From Augochlora pura (Eukaryota > Arthropoda > Insecta > Hymenoptera > Halictidae): a stretch of 64,000 bases of DNA. The stretch covers positions 496,001-560,000 of the forward strand of contig NC_135781.1 of NCBI RefSeq assembly GCF_028453695.1. Reading direction: 5' to 3'. The notes beneath the pieces are model-generated. The model did not search any database. It saw only the letters and a list, made by a program, of their open reading frames with translations, and was not told the DNA's origin. This document shows positions 13,445 through 27,067 of the stretch, in pieces. A program made the position numbers and the translations under genes. Every line of letters begins with the position of its first letter. The first letter of the stretch is position 1.

Positions 13445-15472
13445 GGCCACAGTGTTGTCCGACACGATGACGAAGCATGCATTTACACGCGATCGATATC
13501 GCGTTCTGATAGACGCGGCCGAACGGCTATCCGAATATAACCGAAATTTCGTAACCAGCGCGTGTGGTCCTTCAGATAAGAATAGGGAATTCACCGGCCG
13601 TCAACTTGTTCGAGTAGCTCGCCTCGATAATGTGCTGTGTTTATTTATTTACTTCAAAGCTGCTACTACCGTCTGATATCGGCTGTTTATTCTTCGAATA
13701 TCGTTAATCCGTGGCCACACTTTGACGGGTCTAACACGCGATGGAAATGATTAGAAGGAACCTGTCAAGTATGAATATTATTCCGTTCTTTCGAATCGAA
13801 ATTAAATTCTCTTCTCTTGATATCGATATTTAAGCATTCGATTAAATGCTGAACAACTCATAATCATTGTAATTACGAAGAAAATGGCACGGCAAAGGGT
13901 TAATAGCAAAGCTGCTGGTAATTGCATCATTTTTTTCCTTTCATAATAAAATGTATGATTACAATCTATGCTAAACTCTGCTTCATTTCTAGTAATATAA
14001 CGACAGCACATGCATTAAATATAAAACAAAATCTGTGAGTGAAAATAAATGAAGACAATAAACGATCGTCTCTGTTTTTATTAGACAGCATTGGAGAAAT
14101 GAAATACACGCGTGACAGAGTCTAGCACTTAGTCTGGCCTCCGAGATTTCGCGATAACGAATCGTGTAGAGGACTCCGATTAGTTCGATATCGACTTCCT
14201 CCTGGACTTTGGTTCATCTGATACGTTTTTCGCGTGGCGAGTGCGTGTCGCTGCGTCACATTCCCGTTTCATTAAAAAAGCTCTTGGCTCTCGAGTAATC
14301 TCTAGCAGCATCTATGTACATGCACCTACACACGCTGTACATCCATACATATATCGGCCTCTTTACGGGCTCGTTAAACTTGTTCGCGGCGACCAACAGG
14401 AAATCGTATAAATATTAAAAAGCAAATTAGATTGAAATCTGAATTGGAAACAAGGTTGAAACGTATTTTTCAGTAATGCTTTTTCCATAAAGTAAAATCG
14501 TGCCGCGCGCCTTATTCGATTAAAAGAGCAATATAAAATCACTGAACAGCGAATCTTCGCGTAAAATAAAAATTATCCGGATCGATCGAAACGAGTATTA
14601 TTTATTCGGATGAGATCCTTTCAGTTTCCGAGCGAGCTCGAAAAACCCAAGCATTAATCAATTACGCTCCATTCGTCGTATACACGTATATGTATATATG
14701 TATATATATCCACCAATAATCTAGCGAGGGTGGTAAGAGGAAAAGGGGTTTCTCATGGGACGTATGAAAGCTGTAACCGGGGAAGACATTCTGAGTGATT
14801 GTGGTTGCGGCGATCTTGACATCTTCCGGAAGTCCTCGCTGCCTCCCATCTACATTTGTTTAAGACGAATAGATTTATTCCACGTAGGCCCATTGACGTC
14901 GACTCTGGTCGCCGGCTCGTCGCAATTTCGTCTGGGCAACGGCGTAACCTTAATAGCGGCTCGTTACGCGCGCGGAACGTTGTCGCGCATATTCTACATA
15001 TGTATGTATGTATGTACATCGATCGCCTCTATCGATCCCCTTTTCAACCCTGCCGGAACGGAACGAATATCGACGGTTTAACGCGCGTATTCCCGTCCGA
15101 AAGCACGAAATTGTATACGAAACGAATGACAAAAAAAGCAAGTGAAAACTATACATCAACAAAACAATCGGTTCAAAAAGCATGCGAAAGAAAATAAACA
15201 AACTCCCACGGCGTTGACGACGATCGAAAGCCCGGAGCCAAATCGAATTCTACCCCGATCCAAATTCATTTTTCGACGTATTTATACGTTTCTATAATTC
15301 GGATTGCACGATTTAAAAATTGAGTCGTTCCTCTCCCACATCAAGACTGATTTCCCCTGATCGAGAGTGATTCGCGCGTAGGTTCGCCTAACGCGTACCG
15401 CGAGCTGTCGCGGAAGGTGTTTCAACCGGCAACAACTGTTTTAATAGAGCGAGTGCTGTTACTCGGTGATTC

Positions 15473-15498
15473 CGGCTGGCCGGCTGGCCGGCTGGCCG
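15473..15498. repeat. Tandem 8-bp repeat (CGGCTGGC)n
   Basis: About three direct copies of CGGCTGGC. Confidence 0.85.
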
Positions 15499-16190
15499 AC
15501 GTGCCGCGCTCCGGAAAGCTTTTAATTCGTTGTTTGAAATTATTAAATAATGGTTTTCCTCGAGGAGGAGATTACGGCGCGCGGATTTGCTTTGCGGTGC
15601 ACCGGACTGTATGATTACCGAAGTTCGGCGGTGGCTATAGTGCCTCAGAGATCTCGCGGCCACTATTCACCTCAGCGGTCACGTCGGTTTCTATTGCTGT
15701 TCATGGTTTCCATTAAAGTCGCTCCCACAAAGATCCGCGCCGTTTCTGGCCATTAGCGTTTACCAACCGACGATTACCGCTTGCCGATTTCGGGAATTCG
15801 CGGTTCCAACCTCTGGTTAACCGTTTCAATTACACACCTACTCGTTTCAGCCAGAAACGTATGAAATCCGCTGTCTAGTTACAACAATCAGAGTAGGGTC
15901 TCTTTCGACGATACTTGTTACGATTCGAACAAAATGATTAATGCGCAGCATGGGACAGCGTTGTAGACAATCACGCGCGACCATTGCATGTAAAACGAAA
16001 GATTTTCCGTAGGGAAGCGTGACGCGAGCGCGATGGAAAAATCCCGTCGAACAATATAATTTCACTGGCGGGTTTTTAGCGACGGAACGGCGCCGAGACG
16101 ACATCGAGCATGCTAATTGAAATGTCGGGTAACCTGGTAACTGGTCGTGTAATCGAAAGTACGGAAAGTCCGTCGACTCGCAGACGCTAC

Positions 16191-16210
16191 TCTCTCTCTC
16201 TCTCTCTCTC
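16191..16210. repeat. (TC)n microsatellite
   Basis: Ten TC units, directly followed by CCGG. Confidence 0.9.
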
Positions 16211-16593
16211 CCGGCTTACGTACGTTCGTAGTCGTCTGGAATTGACGGAAGAAAGCGGCGGCGCGGGGGTGATTTGCGATTTACTTACAACGAGGAGAAG
16301 GAAAATGTAAAATCAGGATTTTCGACAGATGGCCGGAATCTCAGACCCCGGGCCGTGAATACGCGGATGGCGGATAGTAAAGGGAGAGCCCCAGACCTCA
16401 CGATTTTATGCCCCCGGGCGGACCGCCGATGGAAAAGTTGCGCTCTGAGTGCTACGACTCGCTTTTTTGCTCCGAGACGCTCGTACCAGCTCGAAATTTT
16501 CGAAACATTTCCGTCGACGTTTTGTCTACGGTGCTTCGCCTCCGTTGCGACCGTGTCTCTTGTTAATACGGAATTACGACGATCGCCGACCGT

Positions 16594-16641
16594 AATTCGT
16601 AATTCGCTATTCGCTATTCGATATTCGCTATTCGCTATTCG
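16594..16641. repeat. Tandem 7-bp repeat (CTATTCG)n
   Basis: About six copies of CTATTCG with variants TAATTCG and ATATTCG at and near the left side. Confidence 0.9.
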
Positions 16642-17694
16642 TGCGATCTGAAAAACGCGTCCCGCGGCGACCACGATCACGGAATCGAATTCGTCTCTAT
16701 TGAGATCAAATTATAAAAGTTTCAAGAATTTTGCTACGTAATTATTTAGATTTTTATACTCGTCTATTTTATATTACGTGAATCTGTTCGGATCGAGGGT
16801 TTTATGCTGATTGATTTCGTTCGTGCGTCGTCCGTTGCGGTGTTTTCAATTTAAGCCAATCGAACGTAATCCGAATTCGGTACCGTAGCGATAATATTTC
16901 AACAATGCCGATGATGTAATATCGTTACATTATTCACAATGTTTGGCGTCAAAATGGTCAAATATCTACGGATTTTGTGCATAGACTACAGTCTCTACAA
17001 ATTAATTTCCAAAGCCTGTAGATTTTTACGAACTTTTGGTATAGAGACAACTGTATATAAATCTACTGAACAACAATTTACAAAATAAATTATGAAAATG
17101 GAAATTTGGACCGTGGACCTCGATTCTACGCATTTCTCTAAACGAAAAATGTGTTTAAAAGTCGCCGGAGTATGAAACGGGCGATAAATTTCGACGCGGT
17201 TTTTAATTGTTTTTCGAGCAGGAAGCAATAAAAAGATAAATCAACGGTGACCACGCGACGATGTAAACTAATTGAACCGTGTCTTTGATAACGTTATCAG
17301 GTTCTCCGAGGAGCCCGCGATCGGAGGGGGGCTACGAATTTTCGTTGAATTAATCCGGCAAAAAGGGTCGTCAATTACCAGGGAAAGTTTCACGGATCCG
17401 ACCACCCCGGCGAATACAAAAGACGGGACTCGGCCGCGCCGCGGCGTATTTATCTGAAATTAAAAGAAAAGCATTTTCCTTACGCTCTTCTTTTCAAGCC
17501 CCTCGCCGCTAACCCCCGTGCCGGCGGACGAATAAAAAAGGCGAGACGGGGCCGAGCCGAGTGCCGGCAGAGAGATACACCGTTTTCAAAGAGACCCTTC
17601 GAACCGCGGCGAATAATGTTTTTATAATATAATTGCTCGGGCTTCGACTATTGTAGAAATCCGCGATCCGCCGAATTTCCGCGCGCGCGCCTCG

Positions 17695-17728
17695 TTTCGA
17701 ATTTCGAATTTCGAATTTCGAATTTCGA
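17695..17728. repeat. Tandem 7-bp repeat (ATTTCGA)n
   Basis: Nearly five copies of ATTTCGA, immediately preceded by a GCGCGC run at 17680-17690. Confidence 0.9.
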
Positions 17729-18391
17729 GGTGGCGAGGGGCCGCGTCACGGGTCGCCAGTTGCGGATAAATCTCTGTTGTTCGAATTAATCGCTCCTTTG
17801 AACGCGGGTGGTCCTCTATGCGATGGAAAGTTCAATTGTTTATTACAGCTGGGCTCGATAACGTTATTGCCGACCACTTTATTCCGAAAATTAGTCTTTA
17901 TAATCCGTTGCGGACGCTGCAGTAATTTGTGATGCGCGGTTCAGCGACAGAGGGTTCGCGGCATTGATAATGCATCCCGCGCCGCAAGTCTCGTTGCCTT
18001 TTGTCTCTGTAAACGGTGAATTCTTTGGAACGTTGCGAACGTGAGAAAACGATCGGGGCGAATCGGTAAAAGCAGATTTAAAATTGTAATCGGTCCTAGG
18101 AATCGCTTCGCGGGAACGTGTGCACGGTGTACAACTTGTCCAAAATTCTCAAAGCTGAATCTCGACGAATAATATTTTGTAGAGCAGCAGGTGTAATCTG
18201 GAATCTAATGAGCGACCGATACGGACGTCTATCCGATCGTTTCGACCCCCGGAACGCAGTATTATATGTATATACGCCCTCTTTAAACAGAGCTCGGTGT
18301 TTACGAGCCGAGCAAGATTCGACGAGGGGTGCGGAGAAGTTTGCGATTGGGTTCGCATCACGACGAAAATTGACGCATGTCGATGCGTGTG

Positions 18392-18424
18392 GCGAACCGA
18401 ACCGAACCGAACAGAACCGAGAAC
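18392..18424. repeat. Pentamer array (GAACC)n
   Basis: About five copies of GAACC with one AGAACC variant. The unit is one step from the GAGCC pentamers seen elsewhere. Confidence 0.85.
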
Positions 18425-20167
18425 CGTTCATTTCAATTGCCATTGACTATGACGGTTCTATTGGCATTATTCCGTGTATAGCCTCGGGCCGCGTAGAAAA
18501 CTAAATTCGTGGTTTTAGGCGGTAAACGAATAAGAAGAGAGAAACGCTGCGCAGCGCCGTCCACGTTATCGACCGTCGCGTAGAGGTCTGAACGCAATCT
18601 CGGGTCGATAATTGTAAATTTCACCCCGGCGAAACGAAATCCGTGCGATTGTCGAAAAAGTTGACGGGGGAAATGGGCGGCCGCGGGCGACCTCAAGACG
18701 CTAAACTTTAATATTCATTGATTAAATTATTTATACGAGTGCAAAGATACGATTACTAGCCCGCGGAACTTTATGCAAAACGAACGCGTCCTTCGTGTCT
18801 TTGGTTGATTTGAATCAGTTGAATAAATCTCGGCTCGCTCGTTTCCGGCATAATCGCAGGAAATTGTCGGGATCGTTGAAGTTGTAAACTTTCCGATGCA
18901 ACACGTTGCACGGATTGTTTATGAATATTCCGCGGTTTCCGTCTCCTGCTACCGCGGTTAACGATTTGAATTGCTAATGACGAGCTAATGTTGCATCGGG
19001 AACGGGAGACACCTTGCGGCGCGGTGTCCCGCGATTCTTTTTTTCAAAGCAACAATGAGAGCGAGCGCCGAGCAGAATCGCTTGCCGTTAACTGCGTATC
19101 ACACCGCCGCCAACCCCCGCGGTACAACTATACAAGATGCATGCGGAAAGGAGAGAGAACGAGGGAGGGAGCGAGAGAGAGAGAGAGACCCGTAAACAAT
19201 GCAAGTATCTAGCGGCGAAGGGGTTCCAGCACTTGGCACGTAGGGCTCCCTGCAAGCCGACGTCCAATTACCAGCTGGCCGCGTATCTTCATGGGGGGTC
19301 CTACACGCAATTGTTGTATTTCGGCATTGTTCCGCAGCGTGATTGAGCCCATTGTTTTTCCTTCTTGTAATTATCAGAAAAAAAAAGGAGAGGCCCGAAA
19401 GGATCGTGCACGGAAACTCGACTATACGTGCTGGCGGCCCTGAGACGGCAATCGACGGGGCGATGCGTTCGGAAATTTCGTTTCGCTGCACTCGAAAGAA
19501 TTGACTCGGATCGTACTCCGCGACGGGCACGATGCCGACACCGTCTTTCGAGTGATCTGCTACGTAACGGATTATTCCATAATTTATGGAAATATTATGC
19601 GTCGTCGCTAGACTACAGGATGATAGCTTTTAAAAAATGGTGGACCACGAAATTCATCCTATAAAATTATGCATAATATATGACATTTCAACACTGCCAA
19701 GCAACTTATGAAAACTAACAATTGCCTGAATTATGTTGCGCGAATTGGTAAGAGCAACACCGTCGAACGAATAACGACGCCAGCGAACGATTTATCGAAA
19801 TGTTCGATTATAAATGTTCGGCGTGATTGTCGAGCCGCGACGCGGCAACGCTGCACTGGGTGTCGAACTTTTTTTTTGCGCGCGGGCCGTTATTAAATGG
19901 CAATCGGACCGTTTTGAAGTCGTTGGACGATTGGAAATGCAGTATCGGACGATGCCATGTTTCTGGCCGTGATTCCATCGAATGACGCCGGAATGGATTT
20001 TCGGGCGATGTACGATGTTGAAATTTCTGAAAATACGCTCAACGTCAAACAAAACGTGAGGCTTCTGTCCGCGGCAGTCAGCTCGCCGGCGCTTCAAAGC
20101 TCTGACGTTTTCAATATTTAAAACTGGGCTCTCGAATTCTATTCGATCTCTCGCGCACAATCAACGA

Positions 20168-20195
20168 GCGGCGCGGCGCGGCGCGGCGCGCGCGG
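20168..20195. repeat. Pentamer array (GGCGC)n
   Basis: About five copies of GGCGC ending in a GCGCGCG run. Confidence 0.9.
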
Positions 20196-23100
20196 AGCGA
20201 GGACATCCGCCGAGCGCGTTCCTCTGTACGCGGCGGTCTCATCCATAAAATTGCAAACCGCAAAAACCTGCGCGGATTGATTAAGGAACGCGAGAGACGC
20301 TACGGCGACAGCTTTCAGTCTACAGTGAGAGATAAATAGAAACCTCGTCGTACGATCTCCTTGATTAACGCGTCCATTGCCCGACACGTCGATAATCACC
20401 GCAAACTTTAAATAATGTGATTAATCGGGCTGAAACTAAATCGTTAAAATTTCATCACCGTTACCATTTATTTAATTCTTCGTGTTGCCGATAAAAATGA
20501 ATTAACCTAGGTAAAAATTAGTGTCACCCACGCGTATTTTTACTTTTCTATTTTCATATCCATCGTTTCCATAGAAAGTCTTTTAATACTTTTCCAGTTT
20601 TCTACTCTATTCATTTCTGTTGCGACTACATAAAGCCAGTAGTTTGATTTATTTCAGATACTGCTTAAAAATTTGGCTTAACACGTTAGACAAAACATAC
20701 AAAAATAGACGATCCAGACTCAAATAAATTCGTCCGATTTAACTAAAAATACTATATATTTTTATTAACGTACATTGTGTCTTGTAACGCGAGCTAATAG
20801 TTAATAGAAAAACTGTAACCAGAAAAAATTGATAAAGTACCAGGAAAATGACTATAGTTCCGAGCGAAGCGAATATCGTTAGAGTTAGCAACGAGCAGCC
20901 GACGATCGTTCCGAATGCGTCCGTGCGTAATCGAAATTTTTGCGGTGTGACACTCACCGTATCACGTTTCCCTTTCGCTCGAGGCGCAATAGTGTATTAT
21001 ACGTCCACATAGAATAAAGATCCTTTGACAAAATTCTCCCCAGGGAGTCGCTTTAGGGACGGCTATATGGCCACCAGGAAATGACCGAACCGCGTTAGGA
21101 TATTACGTTATGTTAAAGGCGTTTCCCCGTAAGAAAGTTGGGTGGTAGTTTTCGTCGACCTGTCCCTGACGCAGCTCTCTACATCGCCTCACCTTATGTA
21201 ACGTCGTCCCTCACCGTTTTAACCACGAGACACGTTGTTCGACATTTTTACAAAGTTCTTGCATAGAAAGTCGCTCCCTCCGAACAATGTCGAATTATTT
21301 TTTCAAACTATTTGGAAATCGCTTTGTTTTCGTTTAGAAAAGAGATTTAAAATTCGCATTGCTTCATCTCCGTTTCACGTTGGAATACAGGGCAATATTG
21401 TATCTTTTGCAATTGGACGGTGACTCCATATTTCTGGGATCAGAGACACAGCGCTAAGTTGGCAGAGGCGCGTTAGCGATCCATTCGGAAATTCCACACG
21501 ACGTATATCCAGAAATCATCGATTCGAGAAGAAGCGGTCATGGAGATGACGATTTTTCTCGCGTTTCGTCGATTACGCGGTGTTGCTGGAACGAAAACGA
21601 GATCGGGGATTCGGGAAGGGCCGAGCAGCGGCTGGCGGCGGCGTTAGCTCGCGCATGACCGGATGTCTTCGAAAATAATTAATTAACCCGTGCCTCGCGA
21701 TGCCTGTTAATTAGCAACAGGCTAAAAAGCGGCACACAGGCCGGGCAACGGTTAATTTCTCGTTGAACGTTCGCCCGGGTACCCTGGCCCCGGTGTCCGT
21801 AGAACAGGCGAGAGCCCCGCGCGCGGCGGCGGCGGCACGTTTCCCTTTTCTTTCTTTTCGCTGGCCGCCGACAATTTATTCGCGGACGATGGGGGTAAAA
21901 GCGAGAAATATAGAATAATAAAGCACCGGGAATAACCGGAACGCGAGTTCCACGGAGACCGGTCGTTGGTTGTAACCGATGAAGACATAAACCCATGTCC
22001 ACGCGTAATTTAGAGTTCTTAACTCCCAGTAGGTGGTTGGCCATCACCCGGGGTTCGAGACACCTTATCGTGCCCACGGCTACGGACCTTCTCTCTCCTC
22101 ATCTCTTTCCCATCTGCTCCGGCTATCGCCCTCTCTCCCTCTCCCTCTCTATCTATCTCCCTCTCCCTCTTCCTCGTCACTTTTCGTTCTATTTCTCGTC
22201 CACGGGGATGCTACCTCCTTTTTCTCGGTCTCCCGCCTCCCGGCCTCCTCTTTGTCCTCCTTTCCCTCACCCCCCCGAGATCCGTTCGACGTACGGCCGA
22301 AGTACGATCTTGTTTTACAAGCTGCCGTGCGTAGCGATCGTAGCACGCGCAGTCGGATTAGTACACAAGGCTTCTCTCCTCCCTTCGATACGGCCGAAGA
22401 AAAAGGGTCCGAAAGGGGTTTCGTGATAGGACAACGTTTGCAGCGTCGTCGCGACGCGACGGGTTAGAGAATCTCTCTCTCTCTCTCGGAAACCGCCGCG
22501 CGCCGCGCCGCTGCGAGGACAGGCCGCCTCGAACCAGCCCCGATCCACACGCCGACATCCGACCTGACACGTACACACCGAGCCATTACTTTCAATTTAT
22601 GTTCCTACGGATCCTTAAATCGGCAAACTTTCGGCGACCGCCCGCGGGGCCCTCGAGCGTCGCTAAAATATATATAACTTTTTATATGTGCTCATACAGG
22701 GTGTCTCCGGGTACTTGCCGGCCGAGGATGCATCTACAATGCCCGCGGTATCCGAAAGTGTGAAACGATGTTTATTCGACGAGAATCGCTCTGCGTTTTT
22801 CGATGCGGCAAGGGCCATCGGTCCCAGCATTTGTCTACAATTTAAGTTAGACGTCTGTTTTGTCTTCATTTTTGTTTAACCTGTGCAACCTTTTCATACT
22901 AACCGATACTTTGATATATTGTTTTTTGGTTTACGAATTGTTTCAATTTAATTAATAGAAAATTATAGTGTTCGTTACGTGCGAGAACAGCGCGAAAAGG
23001 TATTTTTGAATAATCTCTTGGTTCGTCCACCGATCGAATCGCATCCATTTGCCTTGATTAAAATATAATCCTTTATTGTCGGCAATATCCTTTTACGTCA

Positions 23101-25582
23101 TCAAACGTCAGCTATCACTCTGTAAGCTATTGTTACTTTAAAACGATTTCAGTGAATCCGAAGGGACAATTTTAGTTTGCAAGGAGCGACGACGTTTACG
23201 AAGGAAAAATATATTTGCGAAAGCGAATAGGCGACGGTGTCGACGGTAGAAAATGGAGACAAGCAAACGTATCGGCGGGGCGAAAAAGAGACACCTTGTA
23301 TACGTGTATCTGTGGGGAACAGTGGGAGGCTCGCGCACGCACAGGTGAGATTCCTCTTGAAAGGAGAAACCGAGGAGGAGGGTGAAATATGTATTCGGGG
23401 AAGCTGGAAAAGGAAAAGGAAACAGGAGATGGACCCGGATGAATGACGAGGAGACGAGGAGACGAGGAGACGAGGAGACGGCCGCGGAGGAGGGTGCCAC
23501 GGGGTGCAGCAACGGAATTTAACTCGTGCGTATGCGAGCACGTGCAAGCGTGATCGCGCTGGGTGTGCTCTCCGTGCCTACCGTAATTTTTCTTTCGGCT
23601 CGTAACTTTTCCTTTCGTGCGACCGAGCCGGAACGACGTCACGTCGCGTAGGACAACCGATAAAAGCGATATCCTCGATGCGTGGACACCGGAATCTTGC
23701 ACGCACGCGCGCATGCACGAGTCCATTAAGGTTGCACACGTTCGAGGCCTCGAGAATTTTTTTCAAATTGATCGCTTTCACGGAATCGATCGATACGTCG
23801 CCTCATCTAGATGGATATATTCACGACTTCCTATCCCAAGGAATCGCCTATGAAGATTTCAGCCCCTCTGGAACTATCTGACAGATTCGTTGCGAACATT
23901 TCTTCCAAATCTGGCCCTAAATCGAGCTCTAAAATCGCTCCATATACGTTGCTTTGTAAAGATGAAAAGACTGTATTTATTCAAACTCTTTCTCTATTCC
24001 CGGCATTTTGATTATAGTGCGTGCTCGAATGAAGAATCTGATTCAATCGTCTCTTAAGAAAGAACCAATAATTTGGAAATAAGGAATGCGAGACCGGCGA
24101 TTTGAGTGGCCGGTTGTCGGCGGCGAACGTGTTAAACGAATATGGAACTCAATTTCTCCGGCGTTGATATTCGACCATCGGAACGCAACGGTTGAGAGTA
24201 AGGTTCCGAGGCTGAGAATAAAGAATATAGTACGTACCAGAGGTACGGTTCCACGAAGACAAATATTTCGATGGTTCGAGAGACCAGCTTCGATTCGTTC
24301 GCGTTTAATGTATTCGCATTCGGTGAACGTGAAATATTGCTTCCGAAACGATTAAAACGCGTGCTCGCGCACGACCCAGAAAATATTCGTCGTCCGGACA
24401 ACGTTTCGAGAACGATGCGAAGCTTTAAGAGACCGCCGTCCGTGAAGGCGCTCGCGATCGGTTCGTTGGCAGCGATAAAAAATCGCGCGGCCCGCGGCGA
24501 CGATTACTCGGCGAATTTTCACTTGTTTATTGGATACGGACCGGCATTCGATACATTACTTACCGAACTTATATTTACCGTGATTTCTCTTGAAAATAAT
24601 GGGAACAAGCAATTACCGGGTTAAATAACTTTCGGCGCAGCTGTTTTCCAACGTTTTCTGTTTTACTTCCGTTTTAATTTCGCGGCCGGCTCTCGGCCCG
24701 AAAAATTGCCGGCTAATTATACCGTTATCGATTAGTCTTATCAATAATTTCGCGAAACTCCGGGCGAGACAATTAATTTTTTTCCCCAATTACTTATTTC
24801 CCCTCGCCGGTCGCTTAATTCATTTTAATTGCTCTTCGGGAAATTACGTATATTAACTCGTTGTCGAATAGTTGATTGCTTATAACATTTAAGATTCAAT
24901 TTCCACGTTATCGGAACGGGTTTCGTTTGTTTATCCATCTTCGACATCCGTCTATACTCGTACACTTTCATTTTCAGGATCGTTTCACATTCGACTACAA
25001 TCGAGAATGGTTCAAGCAAACCGTGCTGGATGCAAACTGACGCGACGTTTCCTCCAGCTTCGACTGTCCACGACCGGAAGCGGAGCAAAGGCTGCGAAAA
25101 GTCTGAACCGACCTCTAAACGCGCAATTGGCCGGGCGGTCGGTTAAGGAGCCAGAAAATTGGGAGGAGTTGATGCGTCCCTATCACCGCTCTAACGGAAA
25201 AAAGGGGGCCAATTCCGGCGAGAGCCCGACGGACGTATCGGTTGCTCGGACGCGTGGCTCCGGCCTGCCCCGTGTCGAAACGAAGGAGCGCGTTCGGGAG
25301 CACAAGGAGCCCCCGCTGCCGGCGGGAGGGGCAGGGGGGCAGGAGGGGGAGGGGGAAGATAGAGAATTGTCTCCGACAATGCGATCCCTTCCAGCCTGGT
25401 GGATCGGAGCGAGTTTTGAAAATGTATGCGCACACGGCCAGATTCACAAGGAGGGCTGTAAACCCCGCCTTGGGCCAAGCTCGGGAGGGTCCCTTATATT
25501 CCGCACTAAATTTCACCCTATACCCGGCAGACGACGGGGCTACCCTTCGCTGCTGCTAGCCCCGTTCCTCGCAGCGTCGCCA
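20196..25582. other. Noncoding stretch, no gene supported
   Basis: The interval 20400-20940 is AT-rich. A repeat-free, moderately GC block at 21000-21230 contains CCTTTGAC and CACCTTATG words and could be regulatory, but there is no direct evidence. CT-rich runs lie at 22130-22175 and 22472-22487. A transposon-like word ACAGGGTGTCTCC occurs at 22696. The interval 23780-25000 is AT-rich without a convincing coding frame. Confidence 0.45.
23445..23480. repeat. Tandem 8-bp repeat (GACGAGGA)n
   Basis: About 4.5 copies of GACGAGGA, purine-rich on the + strand. Confidence 0.9.
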
Positions 25583-25637
25583 GCGCGGCGCGGCGCGGCG
25601 CGGCTCGGCTCGGTTCGGCTCGCCTCGCCTCGGCGCG
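25583..25637. repeat. Compound pentamer array (GGCGC)n-(GGCTC)n
   Basis: GGCGC units change into GGCTC and then CGCCT units. Read on the minus strand, this is a GAGCC run followed by a GCGCC run, the same order as the + strand arrays at 35934 and 61855. Confidence 0.85.
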
Positions 25638-26105
25638 TCGCCCCATCCCGGGACTCATTCCACTTTCCCTCCGTTTCTTCCCTCTCGTCGTCGCAGCCGC
25701 CGCCGTCGCCGCCGCCGCCGCGACCATGTGTGTACGTGTTTCGTGCCAAAGCAGTGACCCACGAACCAACATATTGGCGTTGTTTGAAGAACGAGAATTG
25801 CTCGGCGCTGTTGGGGTCCCCGGGACGACGTCGGCGACGACGCGGCAGCGCGGCAGGATCGATCGGGTAATCCGCGATCGTGCCTGCTCCTCGTAAATAC
25901 CGCAGGCCTCCTTTTGATCGTCACGTACCCGCGTAATGACGGTCGCATTCTTCCCGTCGCTGCGACGACGGGGGATTACCTCGGCGATGCGACGGCGTCG
26001 TCGGCCCGAGTCGAACGCGACGGATTGGGGGGACGACGATTTCCTGTCTCGAGCGATCGCGGAACACGGTTGCGCTCCGTTTCGCGTCTATCGGCACGCG
26101 CGCTG

Positions 26106-26128
26106 CTCTCTCTCTCTCTCTCTCTCTC
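26106..26128. repeat. (CT)n microsatellite
   Basis: A pure CT run of about 23 bases. Confidence 0.9.
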
Positions 26129-26696
26129 CGCAACTGGAGGAATCCCAGAGCCGACGAGCTACGATAGAGATGCTAAATTTTTGTGTGCTGTTCCGATCGT
26201 AGAGAGGGATCGTTGTTTTCGACGGAGATGTAACTGCGAGGATGGTCGACGGGAAAGGGCAATGAATGATCGATGAATTGGGTCAGAAAACGTCCGATCG
26301 AGCGGATGAAGCGATCCGAAAGTACCACCCAGGCACCGCAGCCGGCATGGGTCCGAGGTTATCCTAAACCCTCCTGGCGCATCCTACTAAGGCTGTTCTT
26401 CTTTCCCAGTGTCCGATGATCGCCGGATTTCTGGCAGGTCTCCGGTTCTAACCACGAATTTATTCGGCGCCCTCCGCCGTCGGGATTCCATGATAATTGA
26501 GGTCCGGGCCGCGCACAAGGAGGGATATTTGTTCTCTCTCCGTCTCCACTTAAAATCAAGCCTCCACGCATTCCCATATTACGCGGTTTCGTGTCGGGTA
26601 CCGGAGCCGATCGGGCCCCGCTCCGGCCCCGCTCCGGAATGCCGTAGCGTGCGCGCCGCACCGCCCACGCCGGCACGCTGCATCTCCGTCTCGCAA

Positions 26697-26719
26697 GCTC
26701 GCTCGCTCGCTCGCTCGCT
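26697..26719. repeat. (GCTC)n tetranucleotide microsatellite
   Basis: Five to six copies of GCTC. The same unit in reverse complement recurs at 47259 and 57879. Confidence 0.9.
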
Positions 26720-26885
26720 TCGCACGCCGCGGATCGGCGCAGATATCTGCTCGTACCCTCGCGGCCAAGGAACGCGAACGAGCGAGCCGAGGGGAGGAGA
26801 GCAGAGGAGAGGCGAGCCACGAGGCAGCCGAGTCTCTCTCGCTTCGCGGCTTTGCGAGTCGCGAGTGCGATGCGATGCGATGCGC

Positions 26886-26912
26886 GGCAACCGACAACCG
26901 GCAACCGGCAAC
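26886..26912. repeat. Tandem 7-bp repeat (CAACCGG)n
   Basis: Nearly four copies of CAACCGG with one CAACCGA variant. Confidence 0.8.
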
Positions 26913-27010
26913 GACGCGGCGCGGCGGACACGCGTTACCACCGAGGACCGTCCGGCGAGTTCACGCATACACGGACCCCGGCCGCACCGCACAGATTAAA
27001 CTCACGCACA

Positions 27011-27067
27011 GCGCGGCGCGGCGCGGCCCGGCCCCGGCCCCGGCCACGGCCCCGGCCCCGGGGGCGG
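27011..27067. repeat. GC-only array (GGCGC)n to (GGCCCC)n
   Basis: GGCGC pentamers grade into GGCCCC hexamers. Apart from one CCACGG variant the segment is only G and C. It is a strong candidate for stable secondary structure. Confidence 0.85.

Larger units (their letters stand above)
13445..20167. other. Noncoding stretch, no gene supported
   Basis: This mixed, mostly AT-rich DNA has scattered short repeats, listed separately. A GTATATAC-rich patch lies at 14678-14710 and a TATG tetramer patch at 14999-15015. Reading frames up to 143 codons (19099-19530, minus strand) lack recognisable domains and overlap a GA/CT-rich patch near 19150-19190. Confidence 0.5.
25638..27010. other. GC-rich low-complexity stretch, no gene supported
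   Basis: It contains GCC triplets at 25697-25722, a TC run at 26106-26128, a GCTC tetramer run at 26697-26719, GATGC units at 26868-26884 and CAACCGG heptamers at 26886-26912. The open frames of 100-290 codons that cross it occur on both strands and encode Arg/Pro/Ser-rich low-complexity sequence. I do not call them genes. Confidence 0.5.

Noticed and set aside
20739..20957. A short hydrophobic minus-strand frame resembling a two-pass membrane micropeptide
   Set aside because: It has no ATG at its start (it opens with GTG), lies in AT-rich DNA where hydrophobic codons are expected, and has no supporting neighbour.
25007..25870. The longest open frame (287 codons, + strand) as a gene
   Set aside because: It runs through GC-rich repeats and GCC/CCG runs, opposite-strand frames are equally open, and the translation is Arg/Pro/Gly-rich with no domain.
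26400..26450. A good-looking splice acceptor (TTCTTCTTTCCCAG, exon from 26410) with a CTACTAAG branch-like word
   Set aside because: No matching donor or coding frame follows in the low-complexity DNA, so it may be a chance match or an unsupported leader exon.
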